A DNA stretch of 64,000 nt. Source: Arcticibacter sp. (GTDB lineage Bacteria; Bacteroidota; Bacteroidia; 2-12-FULL-35-15). A program made the position numbers and the translations under genes. This document shows positions 33,940-41,379 of this stretch, piece by piece; the first letter of the stretch is position 1; every line of letters begins with the position of its first letter. The stretch lies in NCBI GenBank assembly GCA_021155045.1, contig JAJNQB010000006.1, positions 1 through 64,000 on the forward strand, read 5' to 3'. The notes beneath the pieces were generated by a model that searched no databases, was not told the DNA's origin, and saw nothing but the letters and a program-made list of their open reading frames with translations.

Positions 33940-36900
33940 CTATTACTGTGGGGATTGAAAGTTCGATTGTTTTTTGATCTCTGTTTGAAATATCGTATAG
34001 CTTATAAAATAAATCATCAATTTGTTTCTCTAATTCATTTGTGTTTTTTCCTTGACCTTTCAACTCAATTACTTTATCAACCAAAGCTATAAATGGCTTT
34101 TGATCGTTGAGTTTAATTTTTTTGATATACATTTTTGATACATTCGGTGCGCTATACAGCAAGTAGCCGCCCTGCATTTTTAACCCTTCAAAAAAGCAAT
34201 CAAAAGTAAATTGAAATAGTTTACTGTTCAGCCATGCAAGAATGTACTTTGGATTATATTCTTCATTGAACGTATGAAAACAATTAGTATTAACAGAAGC
34301 GTATTCGCCCTTTTCATCGTAAAAAGCTTCTGTACGAATTGCAATTTTTGCTAAGATGATTTTCTTCGATTTATAAAGTTTCACACGATTAGTACTAATT
34401 CCTTCGTCCTCATTTGATAAATGAGGAGTTAAAAATCTTTTTCCTTTATCGGTCAGTTCTGATTTTCCCCAAAGACTTTCATACCGATCTATCGTTCCAG
34501 TATTGATAAGTTTAAAACCACTTTTGCTATTAATAAACTTATGATAGTCGTCTGCTTCGGAAGCGGTTGATGTTGCATTAATTGTAGCACATTCAGTTAT
34601 GGAAACTGATTGATTAATCACCTTTTCGGTAATATCAATTTTCTCATTAAGTAAATAACCCCAAATATAACCTTCAAGGAAATTCAACTTAACAGAAGTA
34701 ACATCCTTGTATTCTATTTTGTCTTTATCGTTGTTATATTTCCCTATTTGAATTGGATAAAGCTTTTCAGGCTCTTCTTTTTTAACTAAGGAGGTTACGA
34801 TAGGATAAGTACTCGCCTCCTTGAATACCTTAACGTGCGAATAATCAACAATTTCATTTATCTGGGTGTTATTATAAAGAAACTCTCTCAAAGCCTCTCC
34901 ATAACTCGCAGATAAATACCTATTAGGCGTAATATAAGCAAGAGGGGAATTAACTTTCAATAATTTGAGTCCTCGTTCAAAAAAGTAAATAAATAGATCC
35001 ACAGTCCCTTTGGCTGTTACATAATTTGCCTTGAGGTGCTTATATGCTAAATCCGACAATGACTTCTTTAAGTCCATTGCACTTATATATGGAGGATTTC
35101 CAATTATAATATCGAACCCTTCAAACTCACCTTTGTTATTTAAGACTTCAGGAAATTCAAATCTCCATTCAAAAGCGTTTTTATATATAATGCTATTATT
35201 AATTTCATCAATAAGTTTTTTCTGAGCAGAAACTTGTTTTTCAAGTTTAGCTTTGTCCTTTAGTTGAGCTGGTGCAAGTTTCGATGAGAAAAGTTTATTG
35301 GCTAAATATTTATTAAATAATTCTGAGCTTAGTTTGTCAAACTTTTTCTGCTCTTTACTGTCCTTTCCAACATACGTCTTAAAGTCATTTTTAATCCCGT
35401 CAATAATTTTCTGCAAGCCTTTTTTTACTTCTCTATTTTTTTCATTTTTATAATCATTCACAAAGCCTCGATATTCTGCTGTGCTGTATTTAATACTTTT
35501 AAGTGCTTTACTTAAATCTGCATCTAACGAAAAACGACTTTTTAAACTATCTCCACACTTAATATTAATATCAATATTTGGTAAGGTTTCAAGCTCAGAA
35601 AAGTTTGTGTCTTCTTTATAATAAGCGTTCTTTAATAACTCAATCCACAAACGCAAACGACATATTTTCACACTATTAGAGTTAATGTCCACCCCGAACA
35701 AACAATTCTCAATAATTGCTTGCTTTTCATAGAATAGTGTTCTTTGCAATCTTTGAGCTTTTGGAGAAGGCTTGCCATTAGTAAGCTGGTATTCAAAAAT
35801 ATCTCCCTTGTCATCTGTTACGAATAATTCGTCATTGCTGATTTCAATTTCATAATCAGTTAATCTTATTCCTTTTTCATCTGCTAATAAACCTAATTCC
35901 CATTTTATCGCTATAATTTCATTTAGAGATGACACCAAGAAATGCCCACTTCCAACAGCCAGATCACATAATCGTAGAGAATTAATTACAGTATTAAACT
36001 CTAATATGTCTTTACTTCCTTTCCGATCTCCTATATAGTTTTTAATGTCATCAAACTGTTCAATCTTCCACTTGTATTTTTCATTAAATTTCTGAATCAC
36101 TCCTGCCCTAATAGCTTGATTACACATATACATTGTAATAAATCCAGGAGTATAAATAGATCCGTCTTTGTAACCATTGATTTTCTCAAATACCTTTCCA
36201 AGTACCGAGGCATTAATTAAGGTTTTATTATCCTCCTGTATGTCTTCAACACCTTCACTCGCAAAATCGTATGAATCTAAAAACTGAAAAAGGTAATCTA
36301 AGGTTTTTAGCTTAGTATTTTTCTTCTTATGCTCTTTTAATATTGTCGAGCCTATCAAATCAAAGGATTCTGAATTATCAAGTGAGTCAATGGAAATAGT
36401 TAAATCTTCAAGTTCACTAATTTCAAAAAGAGAACTATTCAAATATGGAACAAGAGTGTATTTCTTTTTGGTCTCTGGCTCCCTGTCTTTTATATTAACC
36501 GCTAATACTTCATGGAAAAGCTTAAACAACTCGTCAAAGTCATGGATCATTTGAGTATTAAGAAATCGGTATTGTTGATCTCCTTTGTGATAACTCACTA
36601 ATTGCCCCTCTAATAATTTTAAAAACAGGATTCTATTTATCCAGGTAATGCAAAGTTCAAGTGCAATATTAAAATGTTGATCCTCTATATTGGCTCCAAA
36701 ACTTTTTACGTCACCAAGTTTATGAATCCCTTTCGTTTTAATTTTTTTTATCGCCATCTCTAATAAAGAGGCAGCATTACGATTGTCTTTCTTTCTACGA
36801 ATAATGTTTTTCCCTTTATCCTTCGCCTCCTCTAAGCCAATAATATGCAAGAGTTCTTTATAAAATTTATCGTCAAGTTCATTACTGTCATTACTAAATG

Positions 36901-37630
36901 GAACTTTCAATAAATGATTGGGTGAAAATATTTTGAATAATGCTATAAGGTTTTTATCATCCTTACTATTATCATTTCTTAACTCCTTTTCGTAATTTCT
37001 TATATTAAAGTATGTACAGGGAATTTCCTCCGTAATGCTATCTATGAAAGGTTTAGCTATATCCTTATAAAATAGTGCAGTATCTTTCGTTACTTTTTTT
37101 CCATCGCGCCATTCTTCAAATTCTTTCACAAATTTGCTATTCCGATAAAACAATTTTTCAAAATAAGAGGCTTCGATTATAAACCATTCATGGATATTTG
37201 TAACAACTAAATACTTAATATCAATGTTGCCTTCAGTTCTTTCGCGTAGATAATACAAAACCAATTCTTGAAGAGCCTTTGAATTAGGCTTATCAATTGT
37301 AAACATCTCTCCTGTATTACTTGGTCTTTTCGCCTCGATAATAACTCCAACTTTAGAATCTGTACTTTTTTCCAAATGGATTACCAAATCTTTTTTGTCT
37401 TTTGTGTTTATCGCATTTGTTTCTTTGTAGAAAGTGTCCCGCAAGAAATCACGAATATCATTTTTTAAATGTTCTTCTGATTCGTCCTTTGGTCGTTGGT
37501 CTATGATATTTATTTTATCAAGGAGAGATAGCAGGTTCGTCTTAAATAAATCAATCTCACTCCTAAGAGGGCGTTGTTTTAAGAACGCTTTATTTAACGA
37601 TTGCTTGGGGGTTTGTTTTAATATCTTCAT
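33896..37630 (-). CDS. Type IIG-like restriction-methylation fusion enzyme (Eco57I class)
   Basis: A 1244-residue single-chain enzyme. The N-terminus has a PD-(D/E)xK nuclease pattern: KKDLVIHLEKS, then VGVIIEAKRPS with the ExK at residue about 98. A helical region follows, then an N6-adenine methyltransferase: motif I variant CDLAVGSGHFLVSS (about 560) and motif IV IIIGNPPYIS (about 843). The C-terminal 300 residues resemble the TaqI-like target-recognition domain (ISTNRVKLYKSKKIILAKIA; YILAWLNSKLFQF). Such proteins cut unmodified DNA and methylate host sites. It is the first large gene of the defence operon, which continues into the Gabija-like pair. Motif I begins with A-V-G rather than the usual P-x-C-G. 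Confidence 0.85.
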   Translation of the reverse strand: MKILKQTPKQSLNKAFLKQRPLRSEIDLFKTNLLSLLDKINIIDQRPKDESEEHLKNDIRDFLRDTFYKETNAINTKDKKDLVIHLEKSTDSKVGVIIEAKRPSNTGEMFTIDKPNSKALQELVLYYLRERTEGNIDIKYLVVTNIHEWFIIEASYFEKLFYRNSKFVKEFEEWRDGKKVTKDTALFYKDIAKPFIDSITEEIPCTYFNIRNYEKELRNDNSKDDKNLIALFKIFSPNHLLKVPFSNDSNELDDKFYKELLHIIGLEEAKDKGKNIIRRKKDNRNAASLLEMAIKKIKTKGIHKLGDVKSFGANIEDQHFNIALELCITWINRILFLKLLEGQLVSYHKGDQQYRFLNTQMIHDFDELFKLFHEVLAVNIKDREPETKKKYTLVPYLNSSLFEISELEDLTISIDSLDNSESFDLIGSTILKEHKKKNTKLKTLDYLFQFLDSYDFASEGVEDIQEDNKTLINASVLGKVFEKINGYKDGSIYTPGFITMYMCNQAIRAGVIQKFNEKYKWKIEQFDDIKNYIGDRKGSKDILEFNTVINSLRLCDLAVGSGHFLVSSLNEIIAIKWELGLLADEKGIRLTDYEIEISNDELFVTDDKGDIFEYQLTNGKPSPKAQRLQRTLFYEKQAIIENCLFGVDINSNSVKICRLRLWIELLKNAYYKEDTNFSELETLPNIDINIKCGDSLKSRFSLDADLSKALKSIKYSTAEYRGFVNDYKNEKNREVKKGLQKIIDGIKNDFKTYVGKDSKEQKKFDKLSSELFNKYLANKLFSSKLAPAQLKDKAKLEKQVSAQKKLIDEINNSIIYKNAFEWRFEFPEVLNNKGEFEGFDIIIGNPPYISAMDLKKSLSDLAYKHLKANYVTAKGTVDLFIYFFERGLKLLKVNSPLAYITPNRYLSASYGEALREFLYNNTQINEIVDYSHVKVFKEASTYPIVTSLVKKEEPEKLYPIQIGKYNNDKDKIEYKDVTSVKLNFLEGYIWGYLLNEKIDITEKVINQSVSITECATINATSTASEADDYHKFINSKSGFKLINTGTIDRYESLWGKSELTDKGKRFLTPHLSNEDEGISTNRVKLYKSKKIILAKIAIRTEAFYDEKGEYASVNTNCFHTFNEEYNPKYILAWLNSKLFQFTFDCFFEGLKMQGGYLLYSAPNVSKMYIKKIKLNDQKPFIALVDKVIELKGQGKNTNELEKQIDDLFYKLYDISNRDQKTIELSIPTVIDENKKSRNKKLQNT

Positions 37631-37663
37631 ACTTAAATAAAATAAATTCTACTTAGACATTCA

Positions 37664-37858
37664 TCAATGATTTTGTTTTACGAGTAAATCTTTAGGTTCA
37701 ACTTTTAATATTTTTCCAATCTCAAAAAGTATTTCAATGCTTGGCTGTCTCCTATTTTGCGCATAAGAATTAACCATGTTAAAGCTTTTACCCAAATGTT
37801 CGGCTAACCAAGTTTGAGTAATGCCTTTTTCTTCAAGTACTTCTTTGATCCGGTTCAT
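37664..37858 (-). CDS. Small XRE-family HTH regulator, controller-type
   Basis: A 64-residue Cro/CI-type HTH protein: MNRIKEVLEEKGITQTWLAE, then HLGKSFNMVNSYAQNRRQPSIEILFEIGKILKV. The size and the position, directly ahead of a restriction-modification gene on the same strand, fit a controller (C) protein that delays expression of the nuclease when the element enters a new cell. A 17-bp dyad at 37906-37922 upstream is its likely operator. Confidence 0.82.
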   Translation of the reverse strand: MNRIKEVLEEKGITQTWLAEHLGKSFNMVNSYAQNRRQPSIEILFEIGKILKVEPKDLLVKQNH

Positions 37859-37905
37859 TTCAGTTCGTTTTTGAACGTGTTAAAGATAGCATAATAATTA
37901 TACGC

Positions 37906-37922
37906 ATCTCATAAAGTGAGAT
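37906..37922 (-). promoter_or_regulatory. Dyad operator upstream of the controller gene
   Basis: ATCTCA-TAAAG-TGAGAT is a perfect 6-bp inverted repeat with a 5-base spacer, 48 bases before the controller gene. It is also upstream of the divergent XRE-ImmA gene, so one bound protein could affect both directions. A second dyad-like GTTCG...GAAC lies nearer the start. Confidence 0.5.
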
Positions 37923-38015
37923 ACTAAATTGCTCTTTGTTGAAAAGTAAGGTGAGAATATTAATTCACAGATATTCAAGCATTTACATTCTATTTATAAT
38001 AAAAAAGGGAATTTA

Positions 38016-38047
38016 TTTGGCAATATTGCAGAACATTTATACTTTTG
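38016..38047 (+). promoter_or_regulatory. Promoter of the XRE-ImmA gene
   Basis: TTTG at 38016-38019 and TACTTTTG at 38040-38047, 20 bp apart, a full match to the Bacteroidota consensus. The start codon is 28 bases on. Confidence 0.65.
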
Positions 38048-38075
38048 ATATGCAGTTAAAGAAAAACTATAACGA

Positions 38076-39110
38076 ATGAGCACTAACAGATTAAATCCTA
38101 AAATGATAGCGTTGGCGAGAGAGTCACGGGGTTTATCCCAGTTCGAGTTGGCTGAGAAATTAAATCTCTCTCCTGCACATATGTCTCGTATAGAACAAGA
38201 CTTTCGAGAAGTTGGTCAGCATCATTTAAATGAGATTTGCACCGTTTTAAACTATCCCGAAGGATTCTTTTATCAGGAAGGTGAAACACTCCCCCCTGCA
38301 CTTGCATTGCGTAAGCGTAATAAAGTAGCGCAGAAAGTTCTTCTTCCGGTTGAAGCCGAAGTAAACATTAATCGCCTACACGTTGAGAAACTATTAAATG
38401 CAATCGGTCTTCCTGAAATCAACCTTCCAATCTTAGACATTGAAAAGGTGGGATCGCCTGCGGAGGCCGCACGAAAACTTCGTAAACTTTGGAAGATTGA
38501 AAAAGGAGCGATAAATAATCTTACACAAGTATTAGAAGAGAACGGATTGTTTTTAATCAACTTTGATTTTAATACTGATCGTGTGGACGGGATGAGTATT
38601 TTGGCAAATAGTAAATTCCCGATTGTGTTTTCAAACAAAAGAAGTTTAGGTGATCGTCAGCGATTCACTTTGGCTTACGAGTTGGGGCATTTAGTAATGC
38701 ACCTTTATACCAATCCTTCTTTTACAAGAGATATAAGTCATGAAGCAAACGAATTCGCTGCCGAATTCTTAATGCCGGAAAAAGATATCAAAGGAGACTT
38801 TAAAGATGGCGTTACACTTAACATCTTGGCAGATTTAAAACGTAAGTGGAAACTTTCCATGCAGGCGTTATTATATAGAGCAAACGATATCGGTGTTATA
38901 ACCGATAATCAAAAAAGGTATTTGATAAATCAATTTAACTCAATGAATATCCGCAGAAGAGAACCTGCGGAGTTGGATGTAGCAAGAGAAAATCCAATGA
39001 AGTTGAGAGATATGATTACCAATTACAAAAACAAACAAAAATTAAATGTAAAACAACTCGCTTTGTTTTTTAATTCAAGCGAAGATGAGTTTTTGAGTAA
39101 GTATTCGTAG
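38076..39110 (+). CDS. XRE-ImmA/IrrE-like regulator with a degenerate metallopeptidase site
   Basis: A 344-residue protein with an N-terminal HTH (LARESRGLSQFELAEKLNLS at about 13-32; SRIEQDFREVG) and a C-terminal COG2856 metallopeptidase-like domain. In phages and ICEs such proteins bind and cleave the element's repressor. The zinc motif expected as HExxH reads AYELGHLVMH, with Tyr at position 201 where the first His should be; the Glu (202) and second His (205) remain, as does NEFAAEFLMP. One base (TAC for CAC) would restore it. It is divergent from the defence operon and precedes the virus-like module, so it may be a non-catalytic regulator of either. Confidence 0.85.
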   Translation: MSTNRLNPKMIALARESRGLSQFELAEKLNLSPAHMSRIEQDFREVGQHHLNEICTVLNYPEGFFYQEGETLPPALALRKRNKVAQKVLLPVEAEVNINRLHVEKLLNAIGLPEINLPILDIEKVGSPAEAARKLRKLWKIEKGAINNLTQVLEENGLFLINFDFNTDRVDGMSILANSKFPIVFSNKRSLGDRQRFTLAYELGHLVMHLYTNPSFTRDISHEANEFAAEFLMPEKDIKGDFKDGVTLNILADLKRKWKLSMQALLYRANDIGVITDNQKRYLINQFNSMNIRRREPAELDVARENPMKLRDMITNYKNKQKLNVKQLALFFNSSEDEFLSKYS

Positions 39111-39139
39111 TAAAAACATATATAGAGAGGGAAAGAAAG

Positions 39140-39343
39140 ATGAGCATCACGACAGAAAAGTTCGATTTGAAGGCTTACTCAAAGAAAGAGTTAGCTGAGA
39201 AGTATCAAGTGTCTGTAAAGACATTTAACAAATGGTTAGAACCTTTTACCGAAAAGGTTGGAGCAAAAAGAGGTCGCTATTACACGGTGAACCAAGTTAT
39301 AATCATCGTAGATGTTTTGGGATTACCCGGTGTAATGCACTAA
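39140..39343 (+). CDS. Small HTH protein (MerR/excisionase-like), first copy
   Basis: A 67-residue DNA-binding protein: KAYSKKELAEKYQVSVKTFN then KWLEPFTEKVGAKRGRYYTVNQVIIIVDVLG. The KKELA-x-YQVS-KTF-x-WL core is a winged-HTH of the excisionase/DUF4248 type seen in Bacteroidota elements. A paralogue lies at 40336-40539. It follows the XRE-ImmA gene by 29 bases and is followed by a terminator at 39387-39418. Confidence 0.75.
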   Translation: MSITTEKFDLKAYSKKELAEKYQVSVKTFNKWLEPFTEKVGAKRGRYYTVNQVIIIVDVLGLPGVMH

Positions 39344-39386
39344 TCTTTTTCTTTATCGCTTTATTTTCTTGGAATTTTATTGGATG

Positions 39387-39418
39387 GGTGACCTGAATGG
39401 TCGCCTTTTATTTTTATT
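39387..39418 (+). terminator. Terminator after the first small HTH gene
   Basis: Stem GGTGACC/GGTCGCC with a 5-base loop (39387-39405), then a T-rich run. It isolates the regulatory genes from the virus-like operon. Confidence 0.75.
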
Positions 39419-39419
39419 T

Positions 39420-39650
39420 AAATCTCCCCGACATTCCCCCCGAATAATTTTCAGGTAACCCCCGATATTTTTCGGCATAAACAGAATCATCCCGTAATCT
39501 CCCCCGATTCCCCCCGAATAAATCCGCAATCGCCCCCGTAAATTTTCTCTGCCCAAAACTGCCCAAACGTTCCCAAATCTTCCAAAAACTTCTCTTCGGT
39601 TACGATGCGTTCCGATTTCTTCTCATGCGTTCCAAAAAAATCTCTTTGGT
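39420..39650. repeat. C-rich periodic array ahead of the virus-like module
   Basis: Within 39425-39540 the motif CCCCCGA or close forms (CCCCGA, CCCCCCGAATAA, ACCCCCGATATT, CCCCCGATTC, GCCCCCGTAA) occurs about seven times. It is followed at 39550-39595 by about four decamers of the type TGCCCAAAAC, TGCCCAAACG, TTCCCAAATC and TTCCAAAAAC in direct succession. The plus strand is strongly pyrimidine-biased, unlike the surroundings. Such an iteron-like, G-rich (on the other strand) region could be a replication origin, packaging signal or protein-binding array. No gene is supported here. Confidence 0.6.
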
Positions 39651-39693
39651 GCAAAATTTCGCTCATGTCGTCAGAATTTTTCTCATGCAACCC

Positions 39694-39731
39694 AAACCGA
39701 GAAAGTGCTGAAACCTACTGCTGCACCTTTG
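39694..39731 (+). promoter_or_regulatory. Repeated promoter-like element, copy 1
   Basis: AAACCGAGAAAG at 39694-39705, then a -7-like CACCTTTG at 39724-39731. The start codon of the next gene is about 50 bases on. The same pair with the same 30-base offset occurs at 40594-40631, each time just before a gene of the virus-like module. Confidence 0.6.
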
Positions 39732-39781
39732 TATCGTCAAAGCGACAAACCTAAAAACGTAATCATAAAACCTAAAATAAA

Positions 39782-40330
39782 ATGACAGCAGTTAGAAAAA
39801 CAAAAACAGCAGTACCACATTTAAGAGTAATAAAAGGTGGTAAATCAAATCCAAAAAACAACATCATTGAGAACACTTGGAATTTTATTCACGCAGCAAT
39901 TTGGAACAACACAGAGTTCTCTTATAAAGAAAAGACTCAATTCCAAAACCTGATCGCGGATCACTACAACAACTTTAAAAACCCTGAGAAGGTATTTGAA
40001 GAGATTATCGAGCGTGTGTGTTTAGCAAAACGCTTTATAACAAGAAAACGTGGACGCTACATCGCAAAACCGATTGATTGGTTAAACATTAATTACTACG
40101 CAGGATTAACCGGAACTGAAGGATGGTATCAAGAAGTGTATTTACAACGCATAACTGTTCCTGACTATAACTACGGAATAACACTTCTTGCAAAAGCGAT
40201 CAGTAAATATCTGCAAGAACCAACAATCAAAACGATTGTGACCTACCGCAAAAAATTAATTGCAGAAAAGCAGTTTGACCTTTTACAAATCTTCAACAAT
40301 GCAATTATCAATTTTCAAATCAACAATTAA
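39782..40330 (+). CDS. Unidentified 182-residue protein, first gene of the virus-like module
   Basis: A basic, soluble protein with a flexible N-terminus (RKTKTAVPHLRVIKGGKSN) and a helical body containing NTWNFIHAAIWNN, ERVCLAKRFITRKRGRYIAKP and the tryptophan-rich PIDWLNINYYAGLTGTEGWY. It is not a recognised replication or capsid family. The basic, helical character and its place right after the C-rich array suggest DNA binding or replication initiation; this is inference. Confidence 0.55.
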   Translation: MTAVRKTKTAVPHLRVIKGGKSNPKNNIIENTWNFIHAAIWNNTEFSYKEKTQFQNLIADHYNNFKNPEKVFEEIIERVCLAKRFITRKRGRYIAKPIDWLNINYYAGLTGTEGWYQEVYLQRITVPDYNYGITLLAKAISKYLQEPTIKTIVTYRKKLIAEKQFDLLQIFNNAIINFQINN

Positions 40331-40335
40331 TACTA

Positions 40336-40539
40336 ATGACTATGGCAAATACAATAAAAGTAAAACCCTACATGATAAGTGAGTTGGCGAAATATTATCA
40401 GGTGAGCGATAAAACATTCAGGTGTTGGCTCACCGCATTCACGGATAAATTAGGCAAACGCTGTGGAAGATATTACAACATTAAACAAGTGGAAATCATT
40501 TTTGCAGAGTTAGGAACACCAAAAACAATGGAAATATAA
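40336..40539 (+). CDS. Small HTH protein (MerR/excisionase-like), second copy
   Basis: A 67-residue paralogue of the protein at 39140-39343 with the same plan: MISELAKYYQVSDKTFRCWL then TDKLGKRCGRYYNIKQVEII. The K-R-x-GRYY-x-x-Q-V segment is shared. It follows the 182-residue protein by five bases. Both copies lie upstream of a copy of the repeated promoter-like element, so they may regulate it. Confidence 0.72.
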   Translation: MTMANTIKVKPYMISELAKYYQVSDKTFRCWLTAFTDKLGKRCGRYYNIKQVEIIFAELGTPKTMEI

Positions 40540-40593
40540 AACCGCTTCATTCCATTTTATGCCATACTCGGTAAAAATGGGAAGTGTACTCCT

Positions 40594-40631
40594 AAACCGA
40601 GAAAGCGTGCAGGACAACAGTTACACCTTTG
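40594..40631 (+). promoter_or_regulatory. Repeated promoter-like element, copy 2
   Basis: AAACCGAGAAAG at 40594-40605 and a -7-like CACCTTTG at 40624-40631, the same arrangement as at 39694, exactly 900 bases downstream. It likely drives the long structural operon that starts at 40672. Confidence 0.6.
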
Positions 40632-40671
40632 TCCCGTGATGGATGTGAAACTTATAAAAAACAAAAAAACG

Positions 40672-40863
40672 ATGTCAGAAATTAAACACAATGGAACAAA
40701 TGACGGAACAGGAAATATGCTTCTCACCGCAAGCATCCTGTTCGCAAACATAGACTACTCAAGTTTGATGGACTATGCAATTAAAGCACTTGTTGGTGGG
40801 GCAATTTGGATGGCCTTTAAAGTAGGTGGAGAATATTTCAGCGACAAACTCAGAAAAAAATAA
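40672..40863 (+). CDS. Small single-pass membrane protein
   Basis: A 63-residue protein with a polar N-terminus (SEIKHNGTNDGTGN), a hydrophobic region (about 13-50, with a second amphipathic stretch ALVGGAIWMAFKVG) and a basic end. The ATG at 40672 was preferred over one at 40639 because it has an A-rich leader and leaves room for the promoter at 40624-40631. Its stop abuts the next start directly. Function unknown. Confidence 0.6.
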   Translation: MSEIKHNGTNDGTGNMLLTASILFANIDYSSLMDYAIKALVGGAIWMAFKVGGEYFSDKLRKK

Positions 40864-41379
40864 ATGGCAAGCATTAAAAAAATACTGTTAGGCTTAGGCA
40901 TAGGAGGAGGCGTTTTTGCAGGAGGAATGTATCTGTGGAGATTGAATAAGACCTCGGTGAACCTGGAGATTGTTCCATCGGTTAAGCTGCACAAGTTGGA
41001 TTTGCAAGGATTGGTGTTGAGAGTAGATGTGCAGTTGAAAAATCCAACTCGCACGGGTTTAAAACTCAAGTTCCCTTTTATCAGATTAATGATTAAGGGA
41101 AGCAGCATCGGAAGTTCGCAAGCGGTTAATCAAGACATCGCTATTCCTGCATTCGGTGAGGCAAAATTCGAAGCGATAATGATACGCATTCCAATGTTCA
41201 GCCTCCTCTCTACTGCCAAAGGCTTATTACAAGCAGTTCAACAAGGCGAAGCATTTAAGATCGGAGTTACAACGATGACAACAATTGATTTGGGAATGAA
41301 AAAACTCCCTTATGAAAAAACAGATGAAGTACAATTAATCGCTGCACAAAATGGAAGCAACAAGAAAACGGAAGATTAA
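40864..41379 (+). CDS. LEA2/WHy-like membrane-anchored protein
   Basis: A 171-residue protein with an N-terminal signal anchor rich in glycine (ILLGLGIGGGVFAGGMYLW, about 7-25). The body has the LEA14/WHy pattern: LVLRVDVQLKNPTRTGLKLK with the N-P-T turn, FPFIRLMIKGSSIGSSQAV, and DIAIPAFGEAKFEAIMIRIP. LEA2 domains are beta-sandwiches found in desiccation proteins and in some phage and symbiont proteins, with no enzyme activity. It overlaps the protease gene by 29 bases. Periplasmic or virion membrane location is inferred. Confidence 0.6.
   Translation: MASIKKILLGLGIGGGVFAGGMYLWRLNKTSVNLEIVPSVKLHKLDLQGLVLRVDVQLKNPTRTGLKLKFPFIRLMIKGSSIGSSQAVNQDIAIPAFGEAKFEAIMIRIPMFSLLSTAKGLLQAVQQGEAFKIGVTTMTTIDLGMKKLPYEKTDEVQLIAAQNGSNKKTED

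Noticed and set aside
33896..37630. The large methylase as a BREX PglX or type I HsdM protein
   Set aside because: It has its own N-terminal ExK nuclease motif and TaqI-like C-terminus, and there is no BrxA/B/C/Z, HsdR or HsdS gene near it.
39487..39690. Minus-strand 67-residue open frame in the C-rich region
   Set aside because: It reads through the periodic array, has no promoter or start signal and is opposite to all module genes. The repeat structure explains the open frame.
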